Part shown: piece by piece, positions 1-6,190 of the stretch
Position numbering within the stretch: the stretch's first letter is position 1
How the letters are laid out: each line of letters opens with the position of its first letter
Origin: Planococcus sp. (in: firmicutes)
GTDB lineage: Bacteria > Bacillota > Bacilli > Bacillales_A > Planococcaceae
NCBI GenBank assembly: GCA_030147455.1
Contig: JASKZU010000012.1
Coordinates: forward strand, 1-7,778
DNA: 7,778 nucleotides
Direction of reading: 5' to 3'
Position numbers and translations under genes: made by a program
Notes under the pieces: model-generated
What the model was told of the DNA's origin: nothing
Seen by the model: the letters and a program-made list of their open reading frames with translations, nothing else
Databases searched by the model: none

Positions 1-649
1 GGGGTTTTTCGGCTTCGGATCCAAAGACGCGGAAGTTGAAGTAACGGCAGCACCGGATTCGCTGCCGTCAGACCAAACGACAGAGCATAATTCATCAAAT
101 GAGGAAGTTTCGGCGCAAACGCCGGCGGCTTCAGCCCAACAAGAGACGGAAGCAGCTGGCATTGAACCGGAAGAGGCGAAAGCAAAGCCCTCGAACGATA
201 AAGCGATTGAAGAAACGAAAATTTATTTGCAGGACGTTGCAAAAGGCATGAAAATCGATGATTTGACGGTTTCACATGAAAAAAGCGGCAAAACAGTACG
301 CTTTACGCTGGAAAGCGAAAAAGTGGCGGTGCTGATTGGCAAAAGAGGGCAAACCTTGAATGCGCTTCAGCAATTGGGGCAGTTGGTGGCCAATCGCCAC
401 GCTGAACAATTCATTATCGTTGAACTGGATGCAGAAAATTACCGGGAGCGGCGTCAGGAAACACTCGAACAACTGGCAGACCGGATGGCGGACAAAGCAA
501 TTCGCACCGGCCAGCGCGTCAAGTTCGAGCCGATGCCTTCTTATGAACGAAAAGTGATTCATCAGGCGCTGTCACGGCGCTTCGATATCGATACGCACTC
601 AGAAGGCAAAGATCCAAACCGCTATTTGGTCATCGATCCGCATAAATAA
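1..649 (+). CDS. jag: Jag/KhpB RNA-binding protein (Jag-N remnant, KH and R3H domains), 5'-truncated by the window edge
   Basis: This is the C-terminal part of the Jag (KhpB) family, a cytoplasmic RNA-binding protein usually encoded just after the YidC/SpoIIIJ insertase; in streptococci it acts with KhpA in cell elongation and division. The reading frame is open from base 2 with no start in view, so 215 residues are visible and the true start lies upstream. The first residues (GFFGFGSK, then EVEV) match the end of the Jag-N domain. Next comes a linker of about 55-60 residues rich in E, A, T, S, Q and P (visible residues 15-70). The KH domain follows with its GxxG loop as GKRG (113-116), and the R3H domain has the R-x3-H signature in ERKVIH (R183, H187). 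With the missing Jag-N part the protein would be roughly 250 residues, longer than the about 208 of B. subtilis because of the linker. A terminator follows the stop directly, so jag closes its transcription unit. Confidence 0.95.
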   Translation, partial: GFFGFGSKDAEVEVTAAPDSLPSDQTTEHNSSNEEVSAQTPAASAQQETEAAGIEPEEAKAKPSNDKAIEETKIYLQDVAKGMKIDDLTVSHEKSGKTVRFTLESEKVAVLIGKRGQTLNALQQLGQLVANRHAEQFIIVELDAENYRERRQETLEQLADRMADKAIRTGQRVKFEPMPSYERKVIHQALSRRFDIDTHSEGKDPNRYLVIDPHK

Positions 650-650
650 C

Positions 651-700
651 AAAAAACCGTCCGGCAAAGTGCACGTCCAACTTTGCCGGGCGGTTTTTTT
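651..700 (+). terminator. Intrinsic terminator after jag
   Basis: A near-perfect inverted repeat pairs 651-670 with 680-699: a 20-base arm starting with six As, a 9-base loop, and a complementary arm ending in a run of Ts that extends to 700. Only one pair is a G-U wobble. The GC-rich core (CCGTCCGGC with GCCGGGCGG) followed by the U tract is a classic Rho-independent terminator. The A tract on the left means it could also work on the opposite strand, but no gene reads into it from the right here. It starts one base after the jag stop codon. Confidence 0.93.
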
Positions 701-821
701 GTTGGAAAAGCGCGAGAAACGCCTAAAAAGGCGGCTGTATAATTATGCATGTCAAAATTCCGATGAATAACGCAAAAATTAATAAAGAAAAGCGCTGCAT
801 CTTTCGGTTTCTAGCAGTTTG

Positions 822-830
822 TGGTATTGT
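822..830 (+). promoter_or_regulatory. Possible extended -10 promoter for mnmE
   Basis: TGGTATTGT fits the extended -10 form TGn-TATnnT (four of six matches to TATAAT plus the upstream TG). The hexamer 17 bases upstream (TTTCGG, 802-807) is a poor -35, as extended -10 promoters can tolerate. Transcription would begin near 837, placing the palindrome at 862-881 in the leader. This is inference from motif only; a competing TATAAT at 738-743 has no partner -35. Confidence 0.35.
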
Positions 831-861
831 AGTATGTTGTAAAGCCACGCGCATTTTGATG

Positions 862-887
862 GTTGTCCACATGTGGACAACTTTTTT
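862..887 (+). promoter_or_regulatory. Perfect 20-bp palindrome plus T run: leader terminator/attenuator or paired DnaA-box-like site
   Basis: Bases 862-881 read the same on both strands. As RNA this folds into an 8-bp stem with a CATG loop, followed at once by six Us (882-887), which is a plausible intrinsic terminator ahead of mnmE. As DNA, it contains two abutting inverted 9-mers, TTGTCCACA (863-871) and its complement (872-880), each one base off the DnaA-box consensus TTATCCACA. This lies close to oriC in relatives, so DnaA binding is reasonable, but the mismatch is at position 3, where A or T is normally required. Both roles could coexist; the symmetry itself is certain. Confidence 0.55.
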
Positions 888-947
888 ACTCATAAAATCA
901 GGCTGGGGGCAACTGCGTTTCAGGTGCCTTCAGCGTTTTGTTGCAAG

Positions 948-953
948 AGGAGG
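948..953 (+). promoter_or_regulatory. Ribosome binding site that sets the mnmE start
   Basis: A full AGGAGG core, within GAGGAGGAA, lies 7 bases upstream of the ATG at 961. It outweighs the in-frame ATG at 745, which has no such site, and so excludes a 72-residue N-terminal extension. Confidence 0.85.
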
Positions 954-960
954 AAGTACC

Positions 961-2349
961 ATGATGGAATTCGATACGATTGCCGCTATCTCGACACCAA
1001 GCGGTGAAGGCGCGATTGCAATTGTACGGTTGAGCGGCCCGGAAGCGGTGGTGATTGCCGACCGGCTGTTCCGGGCGCCTGCGAAAAAACCGCTGGCTGA
1101 GCAAGTGAGCCATACTATTCATTACGGGCATATCGAAGATCCCGCTACAAATGAAATAGCGGAAGAAGTAATGGTCGCATTGATGAGGGCCCCTAAAACA
1201 TTCACCCGTGAAGATGTGGTGGAAATCAATTGCCACGGCGGCATCGTATCGGTCAATCGTGTATTGTCGCTCGCACTTCGTGCCGGTGCACGCCTGGCCG
1301 AGCCTGGTGAATTCACGAAGCGCGCATTTTTGAACGGCCGCATTGATTTATCGCAGGCAGAAGCTGTAATGGACTTGATTCGTGCCAAAACGGACCGTGC
1401 CATGGATGTCGCGCTGACGCAGATGGAGGGGCGATTGTCCCGTCTGATCGGCTCGCTGCGCCAGGCGCTACTGGAATCGATCGCGCAAATGGAAGTCAAC
1501 ATCGACTATCCTGAGTACGACGACGTGGAAGAAATGACGCGCCCGATGATGCTCGAAAAAGCTGAATGGGTGCAGTCAGAAATCACTAAACTGCTCCAGA
1601 CTTCCCAACAAGGGAAAATCCTTCGTGAAGGCTTGTCGACTGTCATTATCGGCCGCCCGAATGTCGGGAAGTCTTCGCTATTGAACAGTTTGGTCCACGA
1701 AAATAAAGCCATTGTCACCGAAATCGCGGGCACTACGCGCGACATCATTGAAGAATACGTGAATGTCCGCGGCGTGCCGCTCCGGCTTGTCGATACGGCA
1801 GGCATCCGCGAAACCGAAGATATCGTCGAGCGGATCGGCGTCGAGCGTTCGCGCAAAGTACTAAAAGAAGCAGATTTGATTTTGTATGTACTAAACTATG
1901 CAGAATCGCTGACCGAAGAAGATTTACTGCTGTTTGAAGCAGTCCGCGATATGAATTATATCGTCGTCATCAACAAAACCGATCTGCCGCAGCAAATCGA
2001 CCTGGAGCAACTCAAAGAACTCACCGGCGACCAGCGGCTCGTTACTACTTCTTTAATTGAAGAAGAAGGCATCGACCAGCTTGAAGAAGCGATTGCCGAA
2101 CTGTTTTTTGAAGGGGAGATCGAAGCAGGGGATATGACCTATGTGTCCAACGTCCGCCATATATCGCTTCTTCACCAGGCGCATGCAACCATTTCGGATG
2201 CCATTTCAGCTGCTGAAATGGATGTGCCGGTCGACATGATTCAAATTGATGTGACCCGCACGTGGGAAATCCTCGGTGAAATCATCGGCGACACGGCAGA
2301 TGACGGCTTATTGAACCAACTATTCTCGCAGTTTTGCCTTGGAAAATAA
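961..2349 (+). CDS. mnmE: tRNA modification GTPase MnmE
   Basis: MnmE (TrmE/ThdF) is the GTPase and 5-formyl-THF-binding partner of MnmG; together they install the (carboxymethyl)aminomethyl group at C5 of wobble U34 in certain tRNAs. The product is 462 residues, close to the B. subtilis protein (about 459). The N-terminal tetrahydrofolate-binding domain begins DTIAAISTPSGEGAIAIVR. The G domain, inserted in a helical domain, has G1 GRPNVGKSS (231-239), the TTRD of G2 (258-261), G3 DTAG (278-281) and G4 NKTD (338-341). The C-terminus is FCLGK, with the family's near-terminal catalytic-site cysteine at 459. The start at 961 is chosen because AGGAGG (948-953) sits 7 bases before it; a second ATG at 964 is possible. 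mnmG follows 22 bp after the stop, so the pair is almost surely co-transcribed. Confidence 0.97.
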   Translation: MMEFDTIAAISTPSGEGAIAIVRLSGPEAVVIADRLFRAPAKKPLAEQVSHTIHYGHIEDPATNEIAEEVMVALMRAPKTFTREDVVEINCHGGIVSVNRVLSLALRAGARLAEPGEFTKRAFLNGRIDLSQAEAVMDLIRAKTDRAMDVALTQMEGRLSRLIGSLRQALLESIAQMEVNIDYPEYDDVEEMTRPMMLEKAEWVQSEITKLLQTSQQGKILREGLSTVIIGRPNVGKSSLLNSLVHENKAIVTEIAGTTRDIIEEYVNVRGVPLRLVDTAGIRETEDIVERIGVERSRKVLKEADLILYVLNYAESLTEEDLLLFEAVRDMNYIVVINKTDLPQQIDLEQLKELTGDQRLVTTSLIEEEGIDQLEEAIAELFFEGEIEAGDMTYVSNVRHISLLHQAHATISDAISAAEMDVPVDMIQIDVTRTWEILGEIIGDTADDGLLNQLFSQFCLGK

Positions 2350-2371
2350 TTTCGGAAGGGACTGAACGAAC

Positions 2372-4255
2372 ATGCCACAATACGAAGCAGGCACGTTCGA
2401 TGTCATCGTCGTAGGCGCAGGCCATGCCGGCGCGGAAGCAGCACTTGCTTCTGCGCGCATGGGCGCCAAAACACTTGTGTTGACGATGAATCTCGACATG
2501 ATCGCATTTATGCCGTGCAACCCGTCCATCGGCGGGCCGGCTAAAGGCATCGTAGTGCGCGAAATCGACGCACTCGGCGGGGCAATGGGCCGCGTCATCG
2601 ATAAAACACATATTCAAATGAGAATGCTTAATACCGCAAAAGGACCGGCTGTCCGCGCACTCCGCGCACAAGCCGATAAAGTGTTATACCAGCAAGAAAT
2701 GAAGCGCCTGATGGAAGAACAGGAAAACCTGACGCTGCACCAGGGCATCGCTGAAGAATTGATCGTAGAAGACGGGCAAGTAACAGGATTAATTACGCAG
2801 GTTGGCGGCATTTACCGCGCCAAATCCGTCGTTATCACAACAGGCACATTCCTGCGCGGTGAAATCATCATCGGCGATCTGCGCTACTCGAGCGGGCCGA
2901 ACCATCAGCAGCCGTCTATCAAGCTGGCAGAAAACCTGCAGGAGCTTGGCTTTGAAACGGTCCGGTTTAAAACCGGCACGCCGCCGCGCATCAACAGCAA
3001 CAGCATCGACTACTCGAAAACAGAAATCCAGCCGGGAGACGATGTTCCGCGCGCATTCAGCTTTGAAACAACGGAGTTCATCATGGACCAAATGCCATGC
3101 TGGCTGACGTATACGACAAGCGAAACCCATCAAATCATCGATGAAAACCTGCATTTGTCGCCGATGTATTCCGGCATGGCAAAAGGCACTGGCCCGCGTT
3201 ACTGCCCGTCGATCGAAGATAAGATCGTCCGCTTTAGCGACAAGCCGCGCCACCAGATTTTCCTTGAGCCAGAAGGGCGCTCGACGCGTGAGGTTTACGT
3301 ACAGGGCCTTTCTACAAGTTTGCCGGAACATGTGCAGCGTAAGCTGCTCGAATCGATTCCAGGGCTTGAAAAGGCCGATATGATGCGTGCAGGCTATGCC
3401 ATCGAATATGATGCCATCGTGCCGACGCAACTATGGCCGACACTCGAGTCGAAACAAATTCCTCATTTATACACAGCCGGCCAAATCAACGGCACATCGG
3501 GCTACGAGGAAGCAGCCGGTCAAGGGCTGATGGCGGGCATCAATGCCGCAGCCAAAGTGCTCGGCAAAGAAGAAGTCATCCTGAGCCGTTCAGATGCCTA
3601 TATCGGCGTATTGATCGACGACTTGGTGACCAAAGGTACAAGCGAGCCGTACCGTCTGCTGACATCCCGTGCAGAATACCGCCTGCTGCTGCGCCACGAC
3701 AATGCGGATCTCCGCTTGACGGAACTCGGCTACAAGCTGGGCATGATCACGGAAGAGCGCTATGCGCATTTCCTCGGAAAGAAAGACCAGATCGAAGAAG
3801 AAATCAAACGCCTGCGGGGCATCATTATCAAGCCGAATGAAAAAACGCAGGAAGTGATACGCAATGCAGGCGGCAGCGAGCTGAAAGACGGCATCCGTGC
3901 AGCCGATCTCCTCAAACGCCCTGAAATGAATTACGAACTTGTCGCTTCTTTGCTGGAAGCTGATACCGAGCTTTCCGGCGAAGTCACAGAGCAAGTTGAG
4001 ATTCATGTGAAGTACGAAGGCTATATCGAAAAATCACTTCAGCAAGTTGATAAGCTGAAAAAAATGGAAAACAAAAAAATTCCGGAAAACATCGATTACG
4101 ACGCGATTTCCGGTCTTGCAACCGAAGCGCGCGGCAAGCTAAAAGAAGTGCTTCCGCTGTCGATTGCACAAGCATCACGCATTTCCGGCGTGAACCCTGC
4201 TGACATTTCAATTTTATTGGTGTATATTGAACAAGGAAGAATTGCAAAAGTTTAA
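2372..4255 (+). CDS. mnmG: tRNA uridine-5-carboxymethylaminomethyl modification enzyme MnmG (GidA)
   Basis: MnmG is the FAD- and NADH-dependent partner of MnmE in modifying wobble U34 of tRNA. The product has 627 residues, essentially the B. subtilis length. The N-terminal Rossmann fold shows the dinucleotide motif GAGHAG (15-20), followed by the family segment CNPSIGGPAKG (49-59). Both family signatures are present: GPRYCPSIEDKIVRF (274-288) and AGQINGTSGYEEAAGQG (369-385). Cys49 and Cys278 sit where the family's conserved cysteines are expected. The C-terminal helical region (about 540-627) is the part known to contact MnmE. The ribosome site GGAAGGG (2354-2360) is 11 bases from the ATG, slightly long, so translation may partly depend on coupling from mnmE 22 bp upstream. 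Nothing is missing or frameshifted. Confidence 0.97.
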   Translation: MPQYEAGTFDVIVVGAGHAGAEAALASARMGAKTLVLTMNLDMIAFMPCNPSIGGPAKGIVVREIDALGGAMGRVIDKTHIQMRMLNTAKGPAVRALRAQADKVLYQQEMKRLMEEQENLTLHQGIAEELIVEDGQVTGLITQVGGIYRAKSVVITTGTFLRGEIIIGDLRYSSGPNHQQPSIKLAENLQELGFETVRFKTGTPPRINSNSIDYSKTEIQPGDDVPRAFSFETTEFIMDQMPCWLTYTTSETHQIIDENLHLSPMYSGMAKGTGPRYCPSIEDKIVRFSDKPRHQIFLEPEGRSTREVYVQGLSTSLPEHVQRKLLESIPGLEKADMMRAGYAIEYDAIVPTQLWPTLESKQIPHLYTAGQINGTSGYEEAAGQGLMAGINAAAKVLGKEEVILSRSDAYIGVLIDDLVTKGTSEPYRLLTSRAEYRLLLRHDNADLRLTELGYKLGMITEERYAHFLGKKDQIEEEIKRLRGIIIKPNEKTQEVIRNAGGSELKDGIRAADLLKRPEMNYELVASLLEADTELSGEVTEQVEIHVKYEGYIEKSLQQVDKLKKMENKKIPENIDYDAISGLATEARGKLKEVLPLSIAQASRISGVNPADISILLVYIEQGRIAKV

Positions 4256-4258
4256 TCG

Positions 4259-4290
4259 AATGCCAAACGCATTTAGCCGTTCGGCTTTAT
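4259..4290 (+). terminator. Weak hairpin(s) just after mnmG, possible inefficient terminator
   Basis: Two mutually exclusive stems can form. AATGC (4259-4263) pairs with GCATT (4269-4273). Alternatively GCCAAACG (4262-4269) pairs with CGTTCGGC (4278-4285) with one A-C mismatch, followed by TTTAT. Neither is strong and the T run is short, so read-through to rsmG is likely. Confidence 0.3.
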
Positions 4291-4311
4291 CAGCACATAA
4301 ATAGACATTTG

Positions 4312-4339
4312 AAATGGGCTGGTATCCGCCAGCCCATTT
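4312..4339 (+). terminator. Perfect 11-bp hairpin between mnmG and rsmG (attenuator or weak terminator)
   Basis: AAATGGGCTGG (4312-4322) is followed by a 6-base loop and its exact complement (4329-4339). The stem is strong, with a GC-rich inner half. What follows is only GCTTATAC, so the U tract is limited to the end of the arm itself (TTT). It may trim 3' ends, reduce transcription into rsmG, or stabilise the mnmG transcript. It ends 38 bases before the rsmG start and leaves that gene's ribosome site free. Confidence 0.5.
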
Positions 4340-4377
4340 GCTTATACATAAAACAGCAGGCGAGAGGAGAAACGGCA

Positions 4378-5091
4378 GTGAACGAACAACAATTCAAACA
4401 AGCGCTGGCAGAACAGTGCATCGAACTATCAGAGCAACAACTGGGCCAATTTCGCAGCTATTACAAAGAACTCGTCGAATGGAACGAAAAAATGAACTTG
4501 ACGGCTATCACGGATGAGGCTGATGTATATTTAAAGCATTTTTACGATTCCATCACCGCTGCCTTTTACTTGGACTTTACGAAGCCGCTGTCGCTTTGCG
4601 ATGTAGGAGCAGGGGCTGGCTTTCCAAGCATTCCCTTGAAAATTTGTTTTCCTCATATCGACATCACCATCGTTGATTCTTTGAACAAGCGCATTCAATT
4701 TTTGAACCACTTGAGCGAAACGTTGGGGCTGTCCCATGTGTCTTTTGTTCATTCACGTGCAGAAGACTTTGGGAATTCGGCTAAGCGTGAAAGCTATGAC
4801 GTTGTCACGGCACGCGCTGTCGCACGCTTGTCGGTCCTCGCGGAATTATGTGTGCCTTTGGTCAAACAAGGCGGCGTCTTTGCGGCAATGAAAGCTGCTT
4901 CTGCACCGGACGAATTGAAAGATGCGGAAAAAGCTCTTCAGATACTAGGCGTAAAACAAGAAGCTGTCCACTCGTTTCAGTTGCCTGTTGAAGAAAGCGA
5001 ACGCCACATTCAAGTGTTCCGCAAGTTTAAAGGAACACCGAAAAAATACCCAAGAAAAGCAGGCGTACCGAACAAATCACCAATCAGTTAA
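4378..5091 (+). CDS. rsmG: 16S rRNA (guanine-N7) methyltransferase RsmG (GidB)
   Basis: RsmG transfers a methyl group from S-adenosylmethionine to N7 of a guanine in the 530 loop of 16S rRNA (G527 in E. coli numbering); loss in other bacteria gives low-level streptomycin resistance. The product is 237 residues, the usual size. The class I methyltransferase fold shows the SAM-binding loop DVGAGAGFPSIP (75-86), the acidic end of strand 2 in TIVDS (97-101) with NKRIQFL after it, AED (128-130), and the TARAVARLSVLAELC segment (144-158). The C-terminal PRKAGVPNKSPI is typical of the family. The start is taken as GTG 4378 because GAGAGGAG (4362-4369) lies 8 bases before it; an in-frame ATG at 4309 falls just ahead of the upstream hairpin and has no ribosome site. 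A parS site begins on the base after its stop. Confidence 0.95.
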   Translation: MNEQQFKQALAEQCIELSEQQLGQFRSYYKELVEWNEKMNLTAITDEADVYLKHFYDSITAAFYLDFTKPLSLCDVGAGAGFPSIPLKICFPHIDITIVDSLNKRIQFLNHLSETLGLSHVSFVHSRAEDFGNSAKRESYDVVTARAVARLSVLAELCVPLVKQGGVFAAMKAASAPDELKDAEKALQILGVKQEAVHSFQLPVEESERHIQVFRKFKGTPKKYPRKAGVPNKSPIS

Positions 5092-5107
5092 TGTTTCACG
5101 TGGAACA
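5092..5107 (-). promoter_or_regulatory. parS centromere site 1 (rsmG-noc gap)
   Basis: TGTTTCACGTGGAACA is, on the minus strand, exactly TGTTCCACGTGAAACA, the 16-bp consensus parS bound by Spo0J/ParB. It starts on the first base after the rsmG stop, 65 bp before noc. ParB family proteins load here and spread as CTP-dependent clamps, recruiting SMC and partnering Soj. Its nearness to noc could also affect transcription of noc, which is inference. Confidence 0.95.
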
Positions 5108-5172
5108 TGGGCATGCAAAGCTGGGTTTTCAGTTAAACGACACGAGCAAGTTTTAAAAGGTGGTGCCTAAGG

Positions 5173-6036
5173 ATGAAAAGTCCTTTTTCGCGTCTCTTCG
5201 GAGGCGGAGACAAAGCAAAAGATGCAACGGTAGAAGAGGCAGCAAACAAGGCTTCTGAAGAAGTAGTGAAAATTCCGCTGGAGAAAATCCATGCCAACCA
5301 GTATCAGCCACGCACAGTTTTTGATCAGGACAAGATCGAAGAACTGGCCCGGACGATTCATGTGCATGGAGTAATCCAGCCGATCGTTGTCAGAGATTCA
5401 AAGCAGGAAGGGTTTTATGAAATCATTGCAGGAGAGCGCCGTTTCCGGGCAATGACATCGCTCGGTTGGGAAGAAGTCCCGGCCATTGTCCGTCAATTGG
5501 ACGATAAAGAAACGGCATCAATCGCCTTGATCGAAAATCTGCAACGCGAAGAACTGACTTCGATCGAAGAAGCACACGCTTATCAGAACCTGTTGGAAAT
5601 CCAGGGAATCACGCAGGAAGCACTTGCCCAACGCCTTGGCAAAAGCCAGTCTACTGTCGCAAATAAATTACGCTTATTGAAACTGCCGGAACCGGTGCAG
5701 CAAGCGCTGCTTGAACGAACCATTACAGAACGCCATGCCCGCGCGCTTCTGTCGGTGAAAGATCCGGCTGTGCAGCAGCGGTTGCTGGAAGAGCTGATCG
5801 AGGAAGGGCTCAATGTAAAAGAGCTGGAACAGCGCATTCAAAGCTTGTCTGCCGAAGAGCCGAAAAAACAAAAGCCGCGCAGAAAAGCAGTCAGCCGGGA
5901 CATGCGCATCGCAATGAATACGATCAAAGAATCGCTGTTGATGGTCAAAAAAAGCGGCATCAAGCTGGACACCGAAGAAGAAGAGCACGAGGACTATTAT
6001 CAAATCACCGTAAAAATTCCGAAAAAACGTTCATGA
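5173..6036 (+). CDS. noc: Nucleoid occlusion protein Noc (ParB family)
   Basis: Noc is a ParB paralogue that binds its own sites (NBS) across the chromosome, attaches to the membrane and blocks FtsZ division over the nucleoid. The product is 287 residues (B. subtilis about 283). The N-terminus MKSPFSRLFGGG is the short amphipathic membrane-targeting helix typical of Noc and absent from Spo0J. The ParB N-domain follows with QPRTVFD (45-51), the CTP-binding GERRFR (87-92) and ENLQREELTSIEEA (121-134). The helix-turn-helix is about 147-170 (TQEALAQRLGKSQSTVANKLRLLK). The tail has the Noc-type SRDMRIAMNTIKESL and ends DYYQITVKIPKK. The paralogue in the same window at 6945 has GKSRPHI at the recognition helix instead of GKSQSTV, consistent with different DNA specificity. 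Ribosome site AGGTGG (5158-5163) is 9 bases from the ATG. I saw no Noc-binding site in the window. Confidence 0.95.
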   Translation: MKSPFSRLFGGGDKAKDATVEEAANKASEEVVKIPLEKIHANQYQPRTVFDQDKIEELARTIHVHGVIQPIVVRDSKQEGFYEIIAGERRFRAMTSLGWEEVPAIVRQLDDKETASIALIENLQREELTSIEEAHAYQNLLEIQGITQEALAQRLGKSQSTVANKLRLLKLPEPVQQALLERTITERHARALLSVKDPAVQQRLLEELIEEGLNVKELEQRIQSLSAEEPKKQKPRRKAVSRDMRIAMNTIKESLLMVKKSGIKLDTEEEEHEDYYQITVKIPKKRS

Positions 6037-6038
6037 AT

Positions 6039-6068
6039 GCTCTTTCCTTTTGGGAAAGGGCTTTTTTT
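6039..6068 (+). terminator. Intrinsic terminator after noc
   Basis: A 9-bp stem (6039-6047 with 6053-6061, one G-U pair) closes a TTTTG loop and is followed by seven Ts (6062-6068). It starts 2 bases after the noc stop, so noc is separated from the soj-spo0J transcript. Confidence 0.92.
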
Positions 6069-6098
6069 GACAGATTTCTCTCTCTCAAACAGGAAATT

Positions 6099-6107
6099 TG
6101 ATACAAT
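6099..6107 (+). promoter_or_regulatory. Extended -10 promoter for soj-spo0J
   Basis: TGATACAAT is a TGn extension joined to TACAAT, five of six matches to the sigma-A -10. No good -35 lies 17 bases upstream; a TTGACA at 6067-6072 is 29 bases away, too far to pair with it. The predicted start is near 6114. The position, just after the noc terminator and ahead of soj, supports it. Confidence 0.65.
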
Positions 6108-6175
6108 AAGGAAATGAAAGCTGTCACAGATAGCCATATGGTCATTTCCGCAGTAAAATGGAGACAGTATCGAAG

Positions 6176-6185
6176 AAAGTTGGTG
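6176..6185 (+). promoter_or_regulatory. Shine-Dalgarno-like site that favours the GTG start of soj
   Basis: AAAGTTGGTG matches the anti-16S complement AAAGGAGGTG at eight of ten positions and ends 5 bases before the GTG at 6191. The alternative ATG at 6158 is preceded by CATTTCCGCAGTAAA, which offers no pairing. Confidence 0.55.
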
Positions 6186-6190
6186 CACGT

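Larger units (their letters stand above)
650..960 (+). other. jag-mnmE intergenic region (311 bp)
   Basis: No convincing gene lies here. The first 50 bases are the jag terminator. A TATAAT hexamer at 738-743 has no -35 at proper spacing. A better promoter candidate is at 822-830, and a 20-bp palindrome with a T run follows at 862-887. The mnmE frame is open back to an ATG at 745, which would add 72 residues, but that stretch (basic, then Cys/Val-rich, then aromatic) has no counterpart in MnmE, the ATG has no Shine-Dalgarno sequence, and the strong ribosome site is at 948-953. I therefore treat 745-960 as untranslated leader. Confidence 0.75.

Noticed and set aside
738..743. TATAAT as the main mnmE promoter
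   Set aside because: A good -10 hexamer, but nothing resembling a -35 at 16-18 bases and no correctly spaced TGn extension; kept only as a minor possibility.
745..960. 72-codon in-frame extension upstream of mnmE
   Set aside because: No ribosome site at 745, no match to MnmE N-termini, and a strong AGGAGG 7 bases before the ATG at 961.
2255..2270. CACGTG in the end of mnmE as a parS-like site
   Set aside because: Flanks differ from the consensus at six or more positions; it is a chance core hexamer in coding sequence.
2789..3430. 213-codon open frame on the minus strand inside mnmG
   Set aside because: It is antisense to a fully conserved gene, has no ribosome site or recognisable domain, and its amino-acid make-up (many Arg, Ala, Cys, His) is that of a mirror frame.
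4751..4766. CACGTG in rsmG as a parS-like site
   Set aside because: Several mismatches in both half-sites, and it lies in conserved coding sequence.
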